In this document: one piece after another, positions 8,676 to 19,881 of the stretch | Position numbering within the stretch: position 1 is the stretch's first letter | Layout: each line of letters starts with the position of its first letter | DNA from: Mycobacterium sp. SMC-2 | Lineage (GTDB): Bacteria; Actinomycetota; Actinomycetes; Mycobacteriales; Mycobacteriaceae | Direction of reading: 5' to 3' | Assembly: GCF_025263485.1 (NCBI RefSeq) | Contig: NZ_CP079863.1 | Span: forward strand, 248,001-312,000 | DNA length: 64,000 nucleotides | Position numbers and translations under genes: made by a program | Notes under the pieces: generated by a model | The model's input: the letters and a program-made list of their open reading frames with translations, nothing else | Database searches by the model: none | Told to the model about the DNA's origin: nothing

Positions 8676-9638
8676 CTATCGAACGGGTTCGCGCCACAGG
8701 GTCAGTACGCCGTCGCGCCGCCCCGCGATCAACCGCTCGTCGCGCAGTGCGGACCCGACCGCGACCCCGCCCTGCCCCCGCCAGGCGGTGACGAGCGCGT
8801 CCACCCCCCGAATCTGCTTGTCCGTCAGCCCTGTTGCGCCACCCGCCAACAGCCAGCCGCGGATCACCCGGCGCCGAACCGGGGCGGGCAACGCGGCCAG
8901 GGCCTGCGCCTGCAATCCCGCGCCCGCCTTCACCCCGGGCAGCGCCTGGGCGGCAAGCGTGTCGATCAGCTCGGTGTCCTCTCGCAGCGCCGTCGCCGTG
9001 CGGGCCAGCGCCTCGGCCACCCCACCGCCGAGCACGTCCTCCAGCAGCGGCAGCACCTCGAGGCGCAGCCGGGTCCGCGTGAAGCGGCGGTCGGTGTTGT
9101 GCGGGTCCTGCCACGCCGTCAGCCCCAGCTCGTGACACGCGGCGTGGGTCACCGCGCGCCGCACACCCAACAACGGCCGCCCCCACGGCGGGTCGTACGC
9201 GCGCATCCCGGCGATCGATCGCACACCCGACCCGCGGCCTAGCCCCAGAAGCACGGTCTCCGCCTGATCGTCGAGCGTGTGACCCAGCAGCACCGGCCCG
9301 TCGTGATACGCGCTCAACGCGGCATAGCGCGCGGCGCGGGCGGCGGCCTCGGGACCGCCCTCGTTGCCCACGTGCACGCGAACGACTTGTGCGGCAACGC
9401 ATCCCAGGCCGACGGCTTGCGCGCGGGCGGTTTCGGCGACGGTGGCGGAATCGGGTTGCAGGCCGTGATCGACGATCACGGCGGTGGTGGGCCGCAGCTG
9501 GGCCGCCACTGCGGTGAGCGCCAGGGAATCGGGGCCGCCGGACAGCGCCACGCACCATTGTTCGACGGCGGCGACATGGGCATTGACGAACGCCTCGACA
9601 GCCGCGCGCAGCTGTCCTACAGCACCCGGTCGATCCAT
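8676..9638 (-). CDS. tilS: tRNA(Ile)-lysidine synthetase
   Basis: A 320-residue enzyme that attaches lysine to C34 of the CAU anticodon of tRNA-Ile2, converting it from Met to Ile specificity; essential for AUA decoding. The N-type ATP pyrophosphatase loop SGGPDS is at 33-38, and LLGHTLDDQAETVLLGLGRGSG, the family signature, lies near the middle. The protein is of the short actinobacterial type without the long C-terminal tRNA-binding domain. The ATG at 9638 lies inside the last 22 bp of the upstream metallopeptidase gene, implying coupling. It was formerly called mesJ (Rv3625c). Confidence 0.93.
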   Translation of the reverse strand: MDRPGAVGQLRAAVEAFVNAHVAAVEQWCVALSGGPDSLALTAVAAQLRPTTAVIVDHGLQPDSATVAETARAQAVGLGCVAAQVVRVHVGNEGGPEAAARAARYAALSAYHDGPVLLGHTLDDQAETVLLGLGRGSGVRSIAGMRAYDPPWGRPLLGVRRAVTHAACHELGLTAWQDPHNTDRRFTRTRLRLEVLPLLEDVLGGGVAEALARTATALREDTELIDTLAAQALPGVKAGAGLQAQALAALPAPVRRRVIRGWLLAGGATGLTDKQIRGVDALVTAWRGQGGVAVGSALRDERLIAGRRDGVLTLWREPVR

Positions 9639-10663
9639 CGCTGGGGTTCCTCGATCTCGGCGGGTAGCGGCAGCGTCTCGGCTCCGGTCCAGATTGTGTT
9701 GAACCGCTCCATGCCGACCCGCCCCACCACGTGGTCGACGAACGCCTTGCCCCGCGTGTACTGGCTGAGCTTCGCGTCGAGCCCCAGCAGCGCGCGCACC
9801 AGGCGCTGCAGCGGAGGTTGCTTGCGGTTGCGGCGCTCGTCGAATCGACGGCGGATGGTGGTCACCGACGGCACCACCATCGGCCCGACGGCATCCATCA
9901 CATGGTCGGCGTGGCCCTCCAGCAGCGTGCCGAGCACCAGCAGCTGATCGAGGGCCTGCCGCTGCGGCTCGGACTGCACCGCGCGCACCAGACCCACGAT
10001 TCCCGACGAGCTGCCGTCCGCCGCCGCGTTGCCGCGGTTGCGGACGTATGCGGCGAGCCGGCTCGCCACCTGCGCGATGTCTTCGCCGGGGTCGCGCGTC
10101 AACAGCGCCAGGGCCTGGGACATGTGCTCGGACAACCACGGGTTGGCGGTGAACTGCACCCGGTGCGTCACCTCGTGCAGGCAGACCCACAACCGGAAGT
10201 CCGAGGGCTCGACCCGCAGTTGGCGCTCGACGGCGATGACGTTCGGATACACCAGCAGCAGGCAGCCCTCTTTTCCGGCCGCGAACGGGTCGTACTGGCC
10301 GAGAATTCCGGACGACACGAACGCCAGCACGGCCCCCGTCTGGGCGCCGGTGAGGCGACCGGTGAGGAAGCCCCGCGGCTTCTCCGAGCCGTTCATCATC
10401 ACCCGCATCGACTCGGCCGCCGCGCCGATCCACTGCGGGCGATCGACGACGCGGGCTGCGGGCACGGTGCCCTCGGTGATCAGACCGGTTACTTCGCGCA
10501 CCGGCGGTTCGGCCTTGGCGGCCAAGCTGGTGAGTTCGTCGATCACCTGGCGGCGGGTGTAGTCGCTCGACGGCGGACCGGGCCGGGCCAGTCGTTGCCC
10601 AACGGTGGCGGCGAATCCCCAGTCGACGGCGGTACCGAGCGTCAGCTCCGAAGGCGGGCTCAT
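9617..10663 (-). CDS. zincin-like metallopeptidase, DUF2342 family
   Basis: A 348-residue protein with the zinc motif HEVTH (His163, Glu164, His167) and a downstream GLLEGHADHVMD segment that can supply the third ligand. This is the pattern of the actinobacterial DUF2342 family, often labelled F420-biosynthesis-associated although no such role follows from the sequence. No signal peptide is seen, so it is probably cytosolic. It corresponds to Rv3626c (350 residues). The ATG at 10663 overlaps the TGA of the upstream carboxypeptidase gene, and the 3' end overlaps tilS. The substrate is unknown. Confidence 0.88.
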   Translation of the reverse strand: MSPPSELTLGTAVDWGFAATVGQRLARPGPPSSDYTRRQVIDELTSLAAKAEPPVREVTGLITEGTVPAARVVDRPQWIGAAAESMRVMMNGSEKPRGFLTGRLTGAQTGAVLAFVSSGILGQYDPFAAGKEGCLLLVYPNVIAVERQLRVEPSDFRLWVCLHEVTHRVQFTANPWLSEHMSQALALLTRDPGEDIAQVASRLAAYVRNRGNAAADGSSSGIVGLVRAVQSEPQRQALDQLLVLGTLLEGHADHVMDAVGPMVVPSVTTIRRRFDERRNRKQPPLQRLVRALLGLDAKLSQYTRGKAFVDHVVGRVGMERFNTIWTGAETLPLPAEIEEPQRWIDRVL

Positions 10664-12045
10664 GAGCACCCGCAGGACCACAGCTTGGTGGCCAGCGCGT
10701 CCATCACATTGCGGCCGTTCGGGCCGGCGGCATTCGAGATGAAGGCGAACGTAAGCACCCGTCCGCTGCGGTCGGTGAGCACCCCCGCCAGGGCGTTGAT
10801 GGCGGTCAGCGATCCGGTCTTGGCGCGCAACCAGCCGGCCGGGCCCTGGTTGGAGCCCGCGTCGGTGAAGCGGTCGGCCAGCGTGCCACTGCCGGCGGCG
10901 ATGGGAAGCAGGTCCAGCAGGGCCCGCAGGGTCGGCTGGTCGGGTCCGGCGGCCGCCTGCAGCACCCCGTCGAGCGTCTTGGCGGTCAACCGGTCGTCGA
11001 CCGAGAGGCCGCTGGAATCCATCAGCGCGGCGCCGCCCGTGTCGACGTGCGCGCTGTTCAACCGGTTGGTCACCGCGTCGGCCGCACCGGCGAAGCTGCG
11101 CGGCCGGTTGATGGCCGCGGCCACCTCGCGGGCGATGCATTCGGCCATCACGTTGTCGGAGTGGTCCATCATCTCGGAGAGCCGCTGGACCAACGGCGCC
11201 GACTGCACGACGGCCAACTGCCGCGCCCCCGACGGCGCCGTCGCGATCGTCACCGCGGCCGGATCCAGGCCCAGCGCCTTGGCCAGTTCTCGCCCGGCAT
11301 CCAGCGCCGGGGTCCGCGAGCGCCGGGAGTTGACGGTGCTCGGCTGGATGCGCCCGGCGTCGATCATCACGGACTCGATGGGCGCGATGTCGCCGTTGTC
11401 GATGTCGGCGACGTCCCAGCCCTGCGCAATCGTCGGCCCGCTGAACGCCGAGGTGTCCACCTGCACCGCGGTCGGCGTCACGCCGCTGCGGCGGATCTGC
11501 TCGACGAGGTCGCTGATCCGGGCCGACCCGCGGTACCAGGTGTCCGCGCCGGGCGGCGCCGCCGACAACACCGGGTCACCCGCACCGACCAGAACCACCG
11601 GGCCCTGCGCGTTCTGGCTGCCGGCCACCACACGCGTGCTGATCCGGGCCTGGTGGTCCAAGGTCAGCAGGGCCGCGGCCGCCGTCAGCACTTTGTTGGT
11701 CGACGCCGGCACCAGCGGCACGTCGTCCGCCACCTGCCAGAGCTCTGTTCCGGTCATGGCGTCGCTGACCCGGGCGCCCAACCTGCCCAGGTTGGGATCG
11801 GCCGCCACGGCCGCCAGCGTGGCCGCCACCCCGGCGGGGCTGGGCGTCTCGGCGCTGTCGCTGACCGGAACCATTCCCGGCTTGACCGCCACCGCGTGCG
11901 GGGGCGGTATCGGGGCATGCGAGTTGTTGCCGCCGTGCCCCGCCGAGGTGAAAAACGTTGCCGCCGCCACCACCGCGGCGACGAACGCCAGCACCGCCAA
12001 CCCGACGAACACATGGGTGGATTTCTGCCAGCGAGTGGGACCCAT
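10660..12045 (-). CDS. dacB: D-alanyl-D-alanine carboxypeptidase/endopeptidase, PBP4 (DacB) family
   Basis: A 461-residue penicillin-binding protein of class C type 4. It has an N-terminal membrane anchor at about 10-33, a Pro-rich linker, then a peptidase S13 domain with STNK (Ser115, Lys118), SDN and KTG (AKTGSL) in the usual order. It trims or cleaves peptidoglycan stem peptides outside the membrane. The ATG at 12045 follows AGGAGA and matches the start of Rv3627c. It is divergent from ppa and first in a run with the DUF2342 peptidase and tilS. M. tuberculosis Rv3627c is usually left unnamed, so the symbol gives the family only. Confidence 0.9.
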   Translation of the reverse strand: MGPTRWQKSTHVFVGLAVLAFVAAVVAAATFFTSAGHGGNNSHAPIPPPHAVAVKPGMVPVSDSAETPSPAGVAATLAAVAADPNLGRLGARVSDAMTGTELWQVADDVPLVPASTNKVLTAAAALLTLDHQARISTRVVAGSQNAQGPVVLVGAGDPVLSAAPPGADTWYRGSARISDLVEQIRRSGVTPTAVQVDTSAFSGPTIAQGWDVADIDNGDIAPIESVMIDAGRIQPSTVNSRRSRTPALDAGRELAKALGLDPAAVTIATAPSGARQLAVVQSAPLVQRLSEMMDHSDNVMAECIAREVAAAINRPRSFAGAADAVTNRLNSAHVDTGGAALMDSSGLSVDDRLTAKTLDGVLQAAAGPDQPTLRALLDLLPIAAGSGTLADRFTDAGSNQGPAGWLRAKTGSLTAINALAGVLTDRSGRVLTFAFISNAAGPNGRNVMDALATKLWSCGCS

Positions 12046-12159
12046 CGCTCTCCTGACTGTCTCCCGCCCATTCTGCCGAATCCGCCGCAAACGCCTCGAC
12101 TAGGGTGATCCCCGACGCAAACGGACCACCGCGAACCGCCCAGATCTAAGGAGCGCACA

Positions 12160-12648
12160 GTGCAATTCGACGTGACCATCGAAATTCCGAAGGGCCAGCG
12201 CAACAAGTACGAAGTCGATCACGAGACGGGCCGGGTGCGTCTGGACCGCTACCTCTACACCACGATGGCCTATCCCACTGACTACGGCTTCATCGAGGAC
12301 ACCCTGGGTGAGGACGGTGACCCGCTGGACGCGATGGTGCTGCTGCCGGAGTCGGTGTTCCCCGGCGTGATCGTTGAGGCGCGCCCGGTCGGCATGTTCC
12401 GGATGGTCGACGAGGCCGGCGGCGACGACAAAGTGCTGTGCGTGCCGGCCGGCGACCACCGCTGGGACCACATCCAGGACATCGGGGACGTGCCGGAGCA
12501 CGAACTGGATGTGATCAAGCACTTTTTCTCCCAGTACAAGGCGCTGGAGCCGGGCAAGTTCGTCAAGGCGGCCGACTGGGTTGACCGAGCGGCAGCCGAA
12601 GCGGAGGTGGAGCGTTCGGTGGAGCGGTTCAAGTCACGACGGCACTGA
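12160..12648 (+). CDS. ppa: inorganic pyrophosphatase
   Basis: A 162-residue family I soluble pyrophosphatase, which hydrolyses PPi to two phosphates and so pulls biosynthetic reactions forward. The signature DGDPLDAMV (52-60) carries the metal-binding aspartates, and the sequence is close to M. tuberculosis Ppa (also 162 residues). The GTG at 12160 has AAGGAG at 12148-12153. The gene is monocistronic as far as can be seen and divergent from the dacB run, with 114 bp between the starts. Confidence 0.97.
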   Translation: MQFDVTIEIPKGQRNKYEVDHETGRVRLDRYLYTTMAYPTDYGFIEDTLGEDGDPLDAMVLLPESVFPGVIVEARPVGMFRMVDEAGGDDKVLCVPAGDHRWDHIQDIGDVPEHELDVIKHFFSQYKALEPGKFVKAADWVDRAAAEAEVERSVERFKSRRH

Positions 12649-12715
12649 CGCGGGCCGACGTGCAGTGATGCTCGTGGCGTAACCGCGCGCCGATTTCCGG
12701 TGGCATCCTGGCGAT

Positions 12716-13408
12716 GTGACCCCGGTGTGGCATTTCGCCGCCAACTTCTGGTGGCTGGTTTTTCCGCTGGGCGGTGCTATCGGCGGGGGCCTTCGGGCCG
12801 TTGCCGCCGCGAACGAGCGCCGGGCGGAGCGCCGGCTGGAACGGTATCGGCTGAAGCAGCAAGCCAAGATCGCGGTGGCCGAGGCGTCGGGCCGGGTGCG
12901 GACCAACCGGGAAAGCGACCGCCGAGAGATCGCCAGACTCGTTGCGTCGCACGACCGTACCGACGCCCGGTGGCTCGACTACGAAGTCGATATCGCGCGA
13001 TTACTGGACTTCCCGATGATGACCGATATGCGAGCGCCACTGACCATTGCGTTCCATCGGGCGAAGCGGCACGCGGACCTGTTGCGGCCGGACCCGCCCG
13101 ATGCGCTGGTCGGAAACCGGGACGCGTTGGTGGAATACCGCGACGCCGTCCACGAGTACATCAGTGCGTTCGAGATCGCCGAGGCCGAGGCGATTCGCCG
13201 GCGCCGCAGCGACTTCTCGGCGGACGAGCAACAACGGATGGCACGGGCCCGAAGCTTGCTGCAGTTGGCGCAGGACGAGGCGGCCACCCGCGAGGAACGA
13301 CAGAATGCCTACGCGCGGGCGAGCAAGGAACTCGACGGCCTGATCGTGCTGCCGGCCCCCGCGAGGGCGGGCATCGAACGGCGCATCGCCGGCCAGATCG
13401 AGGCCTAA
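12716..13408 (+). CDS. uncharacterised membrane-anchored coiled-coil protein
   Basis: A 230-residue protein I do not recognise. It has a single N-terminal hydrophobic segment (about 5-30, with a GGAIGGG turn), then a highly charged Arg/Glu-rich stretch (33-75) predicted as coiled coil, and further helical charged sequence to the end. No catalytic motif is visible. The start is a GTG at 12716 without a strong ribosome binding site. It lies between ppa and the DUF475 gene, where I recall no M. tuberculosis counterpart. Its TAA interlocks with the TAG of the convergent gene (CTAA, 13405-13408). Confidence 0.75.
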   Translation: MTPVWHFAANFWWLVFPLGGAIGGGLRAVAAANERRAERRLERYRLKQQAKIAVAEASGRVRTNRESDRREIARLVASHDRTDARWLDYEVDIARLLDFPMMTDMRAPLTIAFHRAKRHADLLRPDPPDALVGNRDALVEYRDAVHEYISAFEIAEAEAIRRRRSDFSADEQQRMARARSLLQLAQDEAATREERQNAYARASKELDGLIVLPAPARAGIERRIAGQIEA

Positions 13409-14490
13409 GCCGGTGACGACGCGGCGGCCCGGGCGTGGCGCCGATTGCGCAGCACGCTCCAGCCCAGCGCCGCCCCGATGAACACCACCCCCACCGAGGC
13501 GGTGACCGGCTCGGGGACCTGGAATCGCGGTTCGATCGATACCAGCATGATCACCGCCAGCACGCCGATCGCCCAGTGCGCGCCGTGCTCTAAGTACACG
13601 TAACGGTCCAGCGTGTCCTGCTTCACCAGGAAGATGGTGATGGACCGGACGAACATCGAGCCCACCAGCCCAAGACCCAACGCGATGATGATCGGGTCCG
13701 AGGTGATCGCGAAGGCGCCGGTGACCCCGTCGAACGAGAACGCGGCGTCGAGCACCTCGAGATAAAGGAACATGGTCAGCCCGGCCTTGCCGACCGCCCT
13801 GCCGGCCGACGCCGCCTCGAACCCCGGGGGCCGAAACGCCCGGCTCAGCCCGTTGACGAGAAGGTACGTCACCAGGCCCAGCAGCCCGGCGGTCAGCACG
13901 GTCGCCCGCTCGTCGCCGGAGTGCGTCAACCGCGTGCCCACCAGGACCAGCGCCACGGCGGTCACCGCCACCGACACCTGACCCAGCCGCCCGATGCGGG
14001 CGAACGGAATCTCGATCCATTTGAGCCACTTGATGTCTCGATCGTGGAACACGAAGTCCAGAAACAGCATCAACAGGAAGCTCCCGCCAAACGCCGCGAT
14101 CTGCGGATGCGCGGCGACGATGAGCTTTTCGTAGCTGGGCGAGCCGTCGGGGAATTCCAGGGCGCCGTGCGGCGGGGGATGCAGCGCCAACTCCATCGCA
14201 CGAACGGGGTCGAGGCCCGCGGTCGCCCACACGATGACGAGCGGGAAGATCAGCCGCATCCCGAACACCGCGACGAGAATCCCAACCGTCAGAAACATCT
14301 GCCGCCAGAACGGGCTCATCTGCTTGAGGACCGCGGCGTTGATGACGGCGTTGTCGAACGACAGCGAGATCTCGAGGAGCGCCAGGGCTAGCAGTAGAAG
14401 CAGGGCGCCGAGGCCGCCGTGGGCATACCCGAGAACAAGGGCCGCCACGGTGACCAACAGCGAGATCCCGAAAATGCGCAAGGCGGCCAT
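13405..14490 (-). CDS. DUF475 family integral membrane protein (TerC-like)
   Basis: A 361-residue polytopic membrane protein with about nine hydrophobic segments and the family features LEISLSFDNAVINA (near residue 40) and EVLDAAFSFDGVTGAFA. These acidic SFDNA/SFDGV repeats resemble the TerC group, linked to metal export or tellurite resistance; transport activity is inferred only. The ATG at 14490 follows GAAAGGAT. A longer frame to 14559 has no signal for starting there. It corresponds to Rv3629c (365 residues). The gene is divergent from the flippase-like gene, and its stop codon interlocks with that of its convergent neighbour. Confidence 0.9.
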   Translation of the reverse strand: MAALRIFGISLLVTVAALVLGYAHGGLGALLLLLALALLEISLSFDNAVINAAVLKQMSPFWRQMFLTVGILVAVFGMRLIFPLVIVWATAGLDPVRAMELALHPPPHGALEFPDGSPSYEKLIVAAHPQIAAFGGSFLLMLFLDFVFHDRDIKWLKWIEIPFARIGRLGQVSVAVTAVALVLVGTRLTHSGDERATVLTAGLLGLVTYLLVNGLSRAFRPPGFEAASAGRAVGKAGLTMFLYLEVLDAAFSFDGVTGAFAITSDPIIIALGLGLVGSMFVRSITIFLVKQDTLDRYVYLEHGAHWAIGVLAVIMLVSIEPRFQVPEPVTASVGVVFIGAALGWSVLRNRRHARAAASSPA

Positions 14491-14580
14491 GGATCCTTTC
14501 CGACAGCCGCCCACGATAGCGAACCCCGGTCGCCACCGCGGACCAGCGTCCACGGACACCTACTATTTCAAATTGTGGCG

Positions 14581-15855
14581 ATGCCCGAAGTCGGCGGTAC
14601 CCAAGCCCCCACGGGCGCCGGTCCGATCACACGCGGCAGCGTCGCCCGGGTCGGCACCGCGACGGCGCTGACCGCCCTGTGCGGTTACGCGGTGGTCTAT
14701 CTGGCCGCCCGCGACCTGGCGCCGGGCGGCTTTTCGGTGTTCGGCGTCTTTTGGGGGGCCTTCGGCCTGGCCACCGGCGCCGCTTTCGGCCTGATGCAGG
14801 AGACCACCCGGGAGGTCCGCTCGACGCGGCATGCCGCGTCGGCGTTGCCGGCCGACCAACCGCGAACCCACCCGCTGCGGGTCGCCATGCTGGTCGGGGT
14901 GGGCGCGGCCGTCGTGATCGGCGCCAGCTCGCCGCTGTGGAGCTGGTGGGTGTTCGTCGAGGAGCGCTGGCTGTCGGTGGCGCTGCTCAGCATCGGGCTG
15001 GCCGGGTTCTGCGTGCACGCCACGCTGCTGGGCATGCTGGCCGGCAGCGATAGGTGGACCGGGTACGGGGCGCTGATGGTGACCGACGCGGTCAGCCGGG
15101 TGACGGTCGCCGCGGCCACCGTGGTGCTCGGCTGGCGCCTGGCCGGCTTCCTGTGGGCCACGGTCGCGGGCGCGGGCGCCTGGCTGATCATGCTGGTGGC
15201 CTCGCCCTCGGCCCGGGCCGCCGCCCGCCTGCTGACGCCCGTGGGCGCCCAGGCCTTCCTGCGCGGCGCCGCCCACTCGATCACCGCCGCCGGCGCCAGC
15301 GCCATTCTGGTGATGGGTTTTCCGGTGCTGCTGAAGCTGACCAGCAACGAGCTGGGGGCCGAGGGCGGGGTGATCATCCTCGCCGTGACGCTGACGCGGG
15401 CCCCGCTGCTGGTGCCGCTGACGGCCATGCAGGGCAACCTGATCGCCCATTTCGTCGACGCGCGCAGCGACCGGATTCGGGCGCTGCTCGCCCCGGCGGG
15501 GATCGTCGGCGGCATCGGTGCGGTCGGAGTGCTGGCGGCCGGACTCGTGGGCCCGTGGCTGCTGCGGGTCGCCTTCGGGCCGCAGTACCAGGCCAGCGGC
15601 GCGCTGCTGGCCTGGCTGACGGCGGCCGCGGTGGCGATCGCCATGCTGACGCTCACCGGCGCCGGGGCCGTCGCGGCCGCGCTGCACCGGGCGTACTCGC
15701 TGGGCTGGGTCGGCGCCACGCTGGCGTCGGGATTGCTGCTGCTGTTACCGCTGCCGCTGCCGACGCGCACCGTCGTCGGCTTGCTGTGCGGCCCGGTGGT
15801 GGGAATCGGGGTTCATCTGGTCGCGCTCTCGCGCGCCGGGCGCCTGACCAGCTGA
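14581..15855 (+). CDS. polytopic membrane protein, oligosaccharide flippase-like
   Basis: A 424-residue protein with about twelve hydrophobic segments and few charged loops, of the MOP/polysaccharide-export type by overall pattern. It corresponds to Rv3630. It is immediately upstream of the polyprenyl-phosphate glycosyltransferase ppgS and its activator, so it may move a polyprenyl-linked sugar across the membrane (inference from context). The start is the ATG at 14581; a GTG six bases upstream (14575) is an equal candidate. It may be leaderless or nearly so, since no ribosome binding site is visible. Confidence 0.85.
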   Translation: MPEVGGTQAPTGAGPITRGSVARVGTATALTALCGYAVVYLAARDLAPGGFSVFGVFWGAFGLATGAAFGLMQETTREVRSTRHAASALPADQPRTHPLRVAMLVGVGAAVVIGASSPLWSWWVFVEERWLSVALLSIGLAGFCVHATLLGMLAGSDRWTGYGALMVTDAVSRVTVAAATVVLGWRLAGFLWATVAGAGAWLIMLVASPSARAAARLLTPVGAQAFLRGAAHSITAAGASAILVMGFPVLLKLTSNELGAEGGVIILAVTLTRAPLLVPLTAMQGNLIAHFVDARSDRIRALLAPAGIVGGIGAVGVLAAGLVGPWLLRVAFGPQYQASGALLAWLTAAAVAIAMLTLTGAGAVAAALHRAYSLGWVGATLASGLLLLLPLPLPTRTVVGLLCGPVVGIGVHLVALSRAGRLTS

Positions 15856-15877
15856 TCGCGTGTACCTTTTGGGCTGA

Positions 15878-16579
15878 ATGGACATTGCAGCCAAATACTC
15901 GGGCGCCTGGATCGTCATCCCCGCCTTCAACGAAGCCACCGTCATCGGCGAGGTGGTCGCCGATGTGCGCTCGATCTTCGACAACGTCGTCTGCGTGGAC
16001 GACGGCAGCACCGACGACACGGGCGAGATCGCCAGGCGGGCCGGCGCGCACCTGGTGCGCCACCCGATCAACCTGGGCCAGGGTGCGGCCATCCAGACCG
16101 GCGTCGAGTACGCGCGCAAACAACCGGGCGCGTGGGTGTTCGCCACCTTCGACGGTGACGGGCAGCATCGGGTCAAGGACCTGGCCGCGATGGTCGACCG
16201 GCTCTGCGCGGAGCACGTCGACGTCGTCATCGGGACGCGGTTCGGGGCGAACGTCGGCGCCCGGCCGCCGTTTCTGAAGCGGCTGGTGTTGCAGACCGCG
16301 GCGCGGCTGAGCCGGCGAGGTCGCCGACTTGGCTTGACCGACACCAACAATGGGCTGCGGGTGTTCAACAAGAAGGTCGCCGACGGGCTGGACATCACCA
16401 TGAGCGGCATGAGCCACGCCAACGAGTTCATCATGCTGATCGCCGAAAACCATTGGCGTGTGGTCGAACAGCCGGTCGAGGTGCTCTACACCGATTACTC
16501 GAAGTCGAAGGGGCAGCCGCTGCTCAACGGCGTCAACATCATCTTCGACGGGTTTCTGCGAGGAAGGGCTCACCGATGA
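15878..16579 (+). CDS. ppgS: polyprenyl-phospho-N-acetylgalactosaminyl synthase, GT2 family
   Basis: A 233-residue GT-A glycosyltransferase. VIPAFNEA at the N-terminus, VCVDDGSTDD (nucleotide) and the DxD-type FDGDGQH motif are those of GT2 dolichol-phosphate-sugar synthases. The M. tuberculosis orthologue Rv3631 makes polyprenyl-phospho-GalNAc, the donor for the galactosamine substituent of arabinogalactan. No membrane segments are seen; the small membrane protein encoded next stimulates the enzyme in M. tuberculosis. The two genes overlap by ATGA (16576-16579), consistent with a stoichiometric complex. Confidence 0.92.
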   Translation: MDIAAKYSGAWIVIPAFNEATVIGEVVADVRSIFDNVVCVDDGSTDDTGEIARRAGAHLVRHPINLGQGAAIQTGVEYARKQPGAWVFATFDGDGQHRVKDLAAMVDRLCAEHVDVVIGTRFGANVGARPPFLKRLVLQTAARLSRRGRRLGLTDTNNGLRVFNKKVADGLDITMSGMSHANEFIMLIAENHWRVVEQPVEVLYTDYSKSKGQPLLNGVNIIFDGFLRGRAHR

Positions 16580-16935
16580 ACTGGATCCAGGTGCTGCTGA
16601 TCGGGTCGATCATCGCGCTACTGGTCTATCTGCTGCGATCCCGCAGGAACGCGCGGTCCCGCGCCTGGGTAAAGGTCGGCTACGTCGTCTTCGTGCTGGC
16701 CGGCGTCTACGCCGTGTTGCGGCCCGACGACACCACGGTCGTGGCGCACTGGTTCGGTGTGCGCCGCGGCACCGACCTGATGCTCTACGCGCTCATCATG
16801 GCGTTCTGCTTCACCACGCTGAGCACTTACATGCGCTTCAAGGACCTCGAACTGCGTTACGCGCGACTGGCCCGCGCCTTGGCGATCGAGGGCGCCCAGG
16901 CGCCCGACGCTCCTCAATCTGCGTCGAACGTGTAG
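16576..16935 (+). CDS. DUF2304 small membrane protein, PpgS partner
   Basis: A 119-residue protein with three hydrophobic segments (about 4-20, 33-48 and 72-90) and a helical charged C-terminus. DUF2304 proteins accompany GT2 glycosyltransferases. The M. tuberculosis orthologue Rv3632 (about 114 residues) raises PpgS activity, probably by anchoring it to the membrane near its polyprenyl phosphate acceptor. The ATG overlaps the ppgS stop codon. The last residues (after about 105) are Ala/Pro/Ser-rich and poorly structured. Confidence 0.9.
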   Translation: MNWIQVLLIGSIIALLVYLLRSRRNARSRAWVKVGYVVFVLAGVYAVLRPDDTTVVAHWFGVRRGTDLMLYALIMAFCFTTLSTYMRFKDLELRYARLARALAIEGAQAPDAPQSASNV

Positions 16936-16938
16936 CCA

Positions 16939-16966
16939 CTGCGAAAAACCCGCCGAACTTTCGCAG
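16939..16966. terminator. bidirectional hairpin between the ppgS run and galE1
   Basis: An 8-bp perfect inverted repeat, CTGCGAAA (16939-16946) and TTTCGCAG (16959-16966), with a 12-base loop, lies four bases after the DUF2304 stop and 20 bases before the convergent galE1 stop. A/T-rich arm bases and position suit a two-way terminator. Confidence 0.6.
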
Positions 16967-16986
16967 TATTTACACGCTCGGCGGGG

Positions 16987-19705
<2,719 letters not shown>

Positions 19706-19711
19706 CGGCGC

Positions 19712-19745
19712 CCGCCGAGTGTGCGGCTGGCTTCACACTCGGCGG
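19712..19745. repeat. 12-bp perfect palindrome after Rv3635
   Basis: CCGCCGAGTGTG (19712-19723) and CACACTCGGCGG (19734-19745) are perfect inverted repeats with a 10-base loop, followed on the plus strand by six A residues. The hairpin sits between convergent Rv3635 and tRNA-Thr and can terminate either. A related half-site (ACACGCTCGGCGG) lies near 16972, so it may belong to a dispersed palindromic family. Confidence 0.55.
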
Positions 19746-19751
19746 AAAAAA

Positions 19752-19827
19752 TGGAGCCGCCTGGGGGAATCGAACCCCCGACCTATTCATTACGAGTGAA
19801 TCGCTCTACCGACTGAGCTAAGGCGGC
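19752..19827 (-). tRNA. tRNA-Thr (anticodon CGU)
   Basis: A complete cloverleaf on the minus strand: acceptor stem GCCGCCT/AGGCGGC, D-arm with AGCTCAGTCGG, anticodon stem ATTCA/TGAAT around the loop CTCGTAA (anticodon CGT, reading ACG), and T-arm GGGGGTTCGATTCCCCC. The 3' CCA is encoded (TGG at 19752-19754 on the plus strand). It sits between Rv3635 and the delta' gene, as in M. tuberculosis. Confidence 0.97.
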
Positions 19828-19881
19828 ACACCCGCACGCCGGGCGGCACGAGTCTACGGCAGGCGGGCGGGCCAACCCAAC

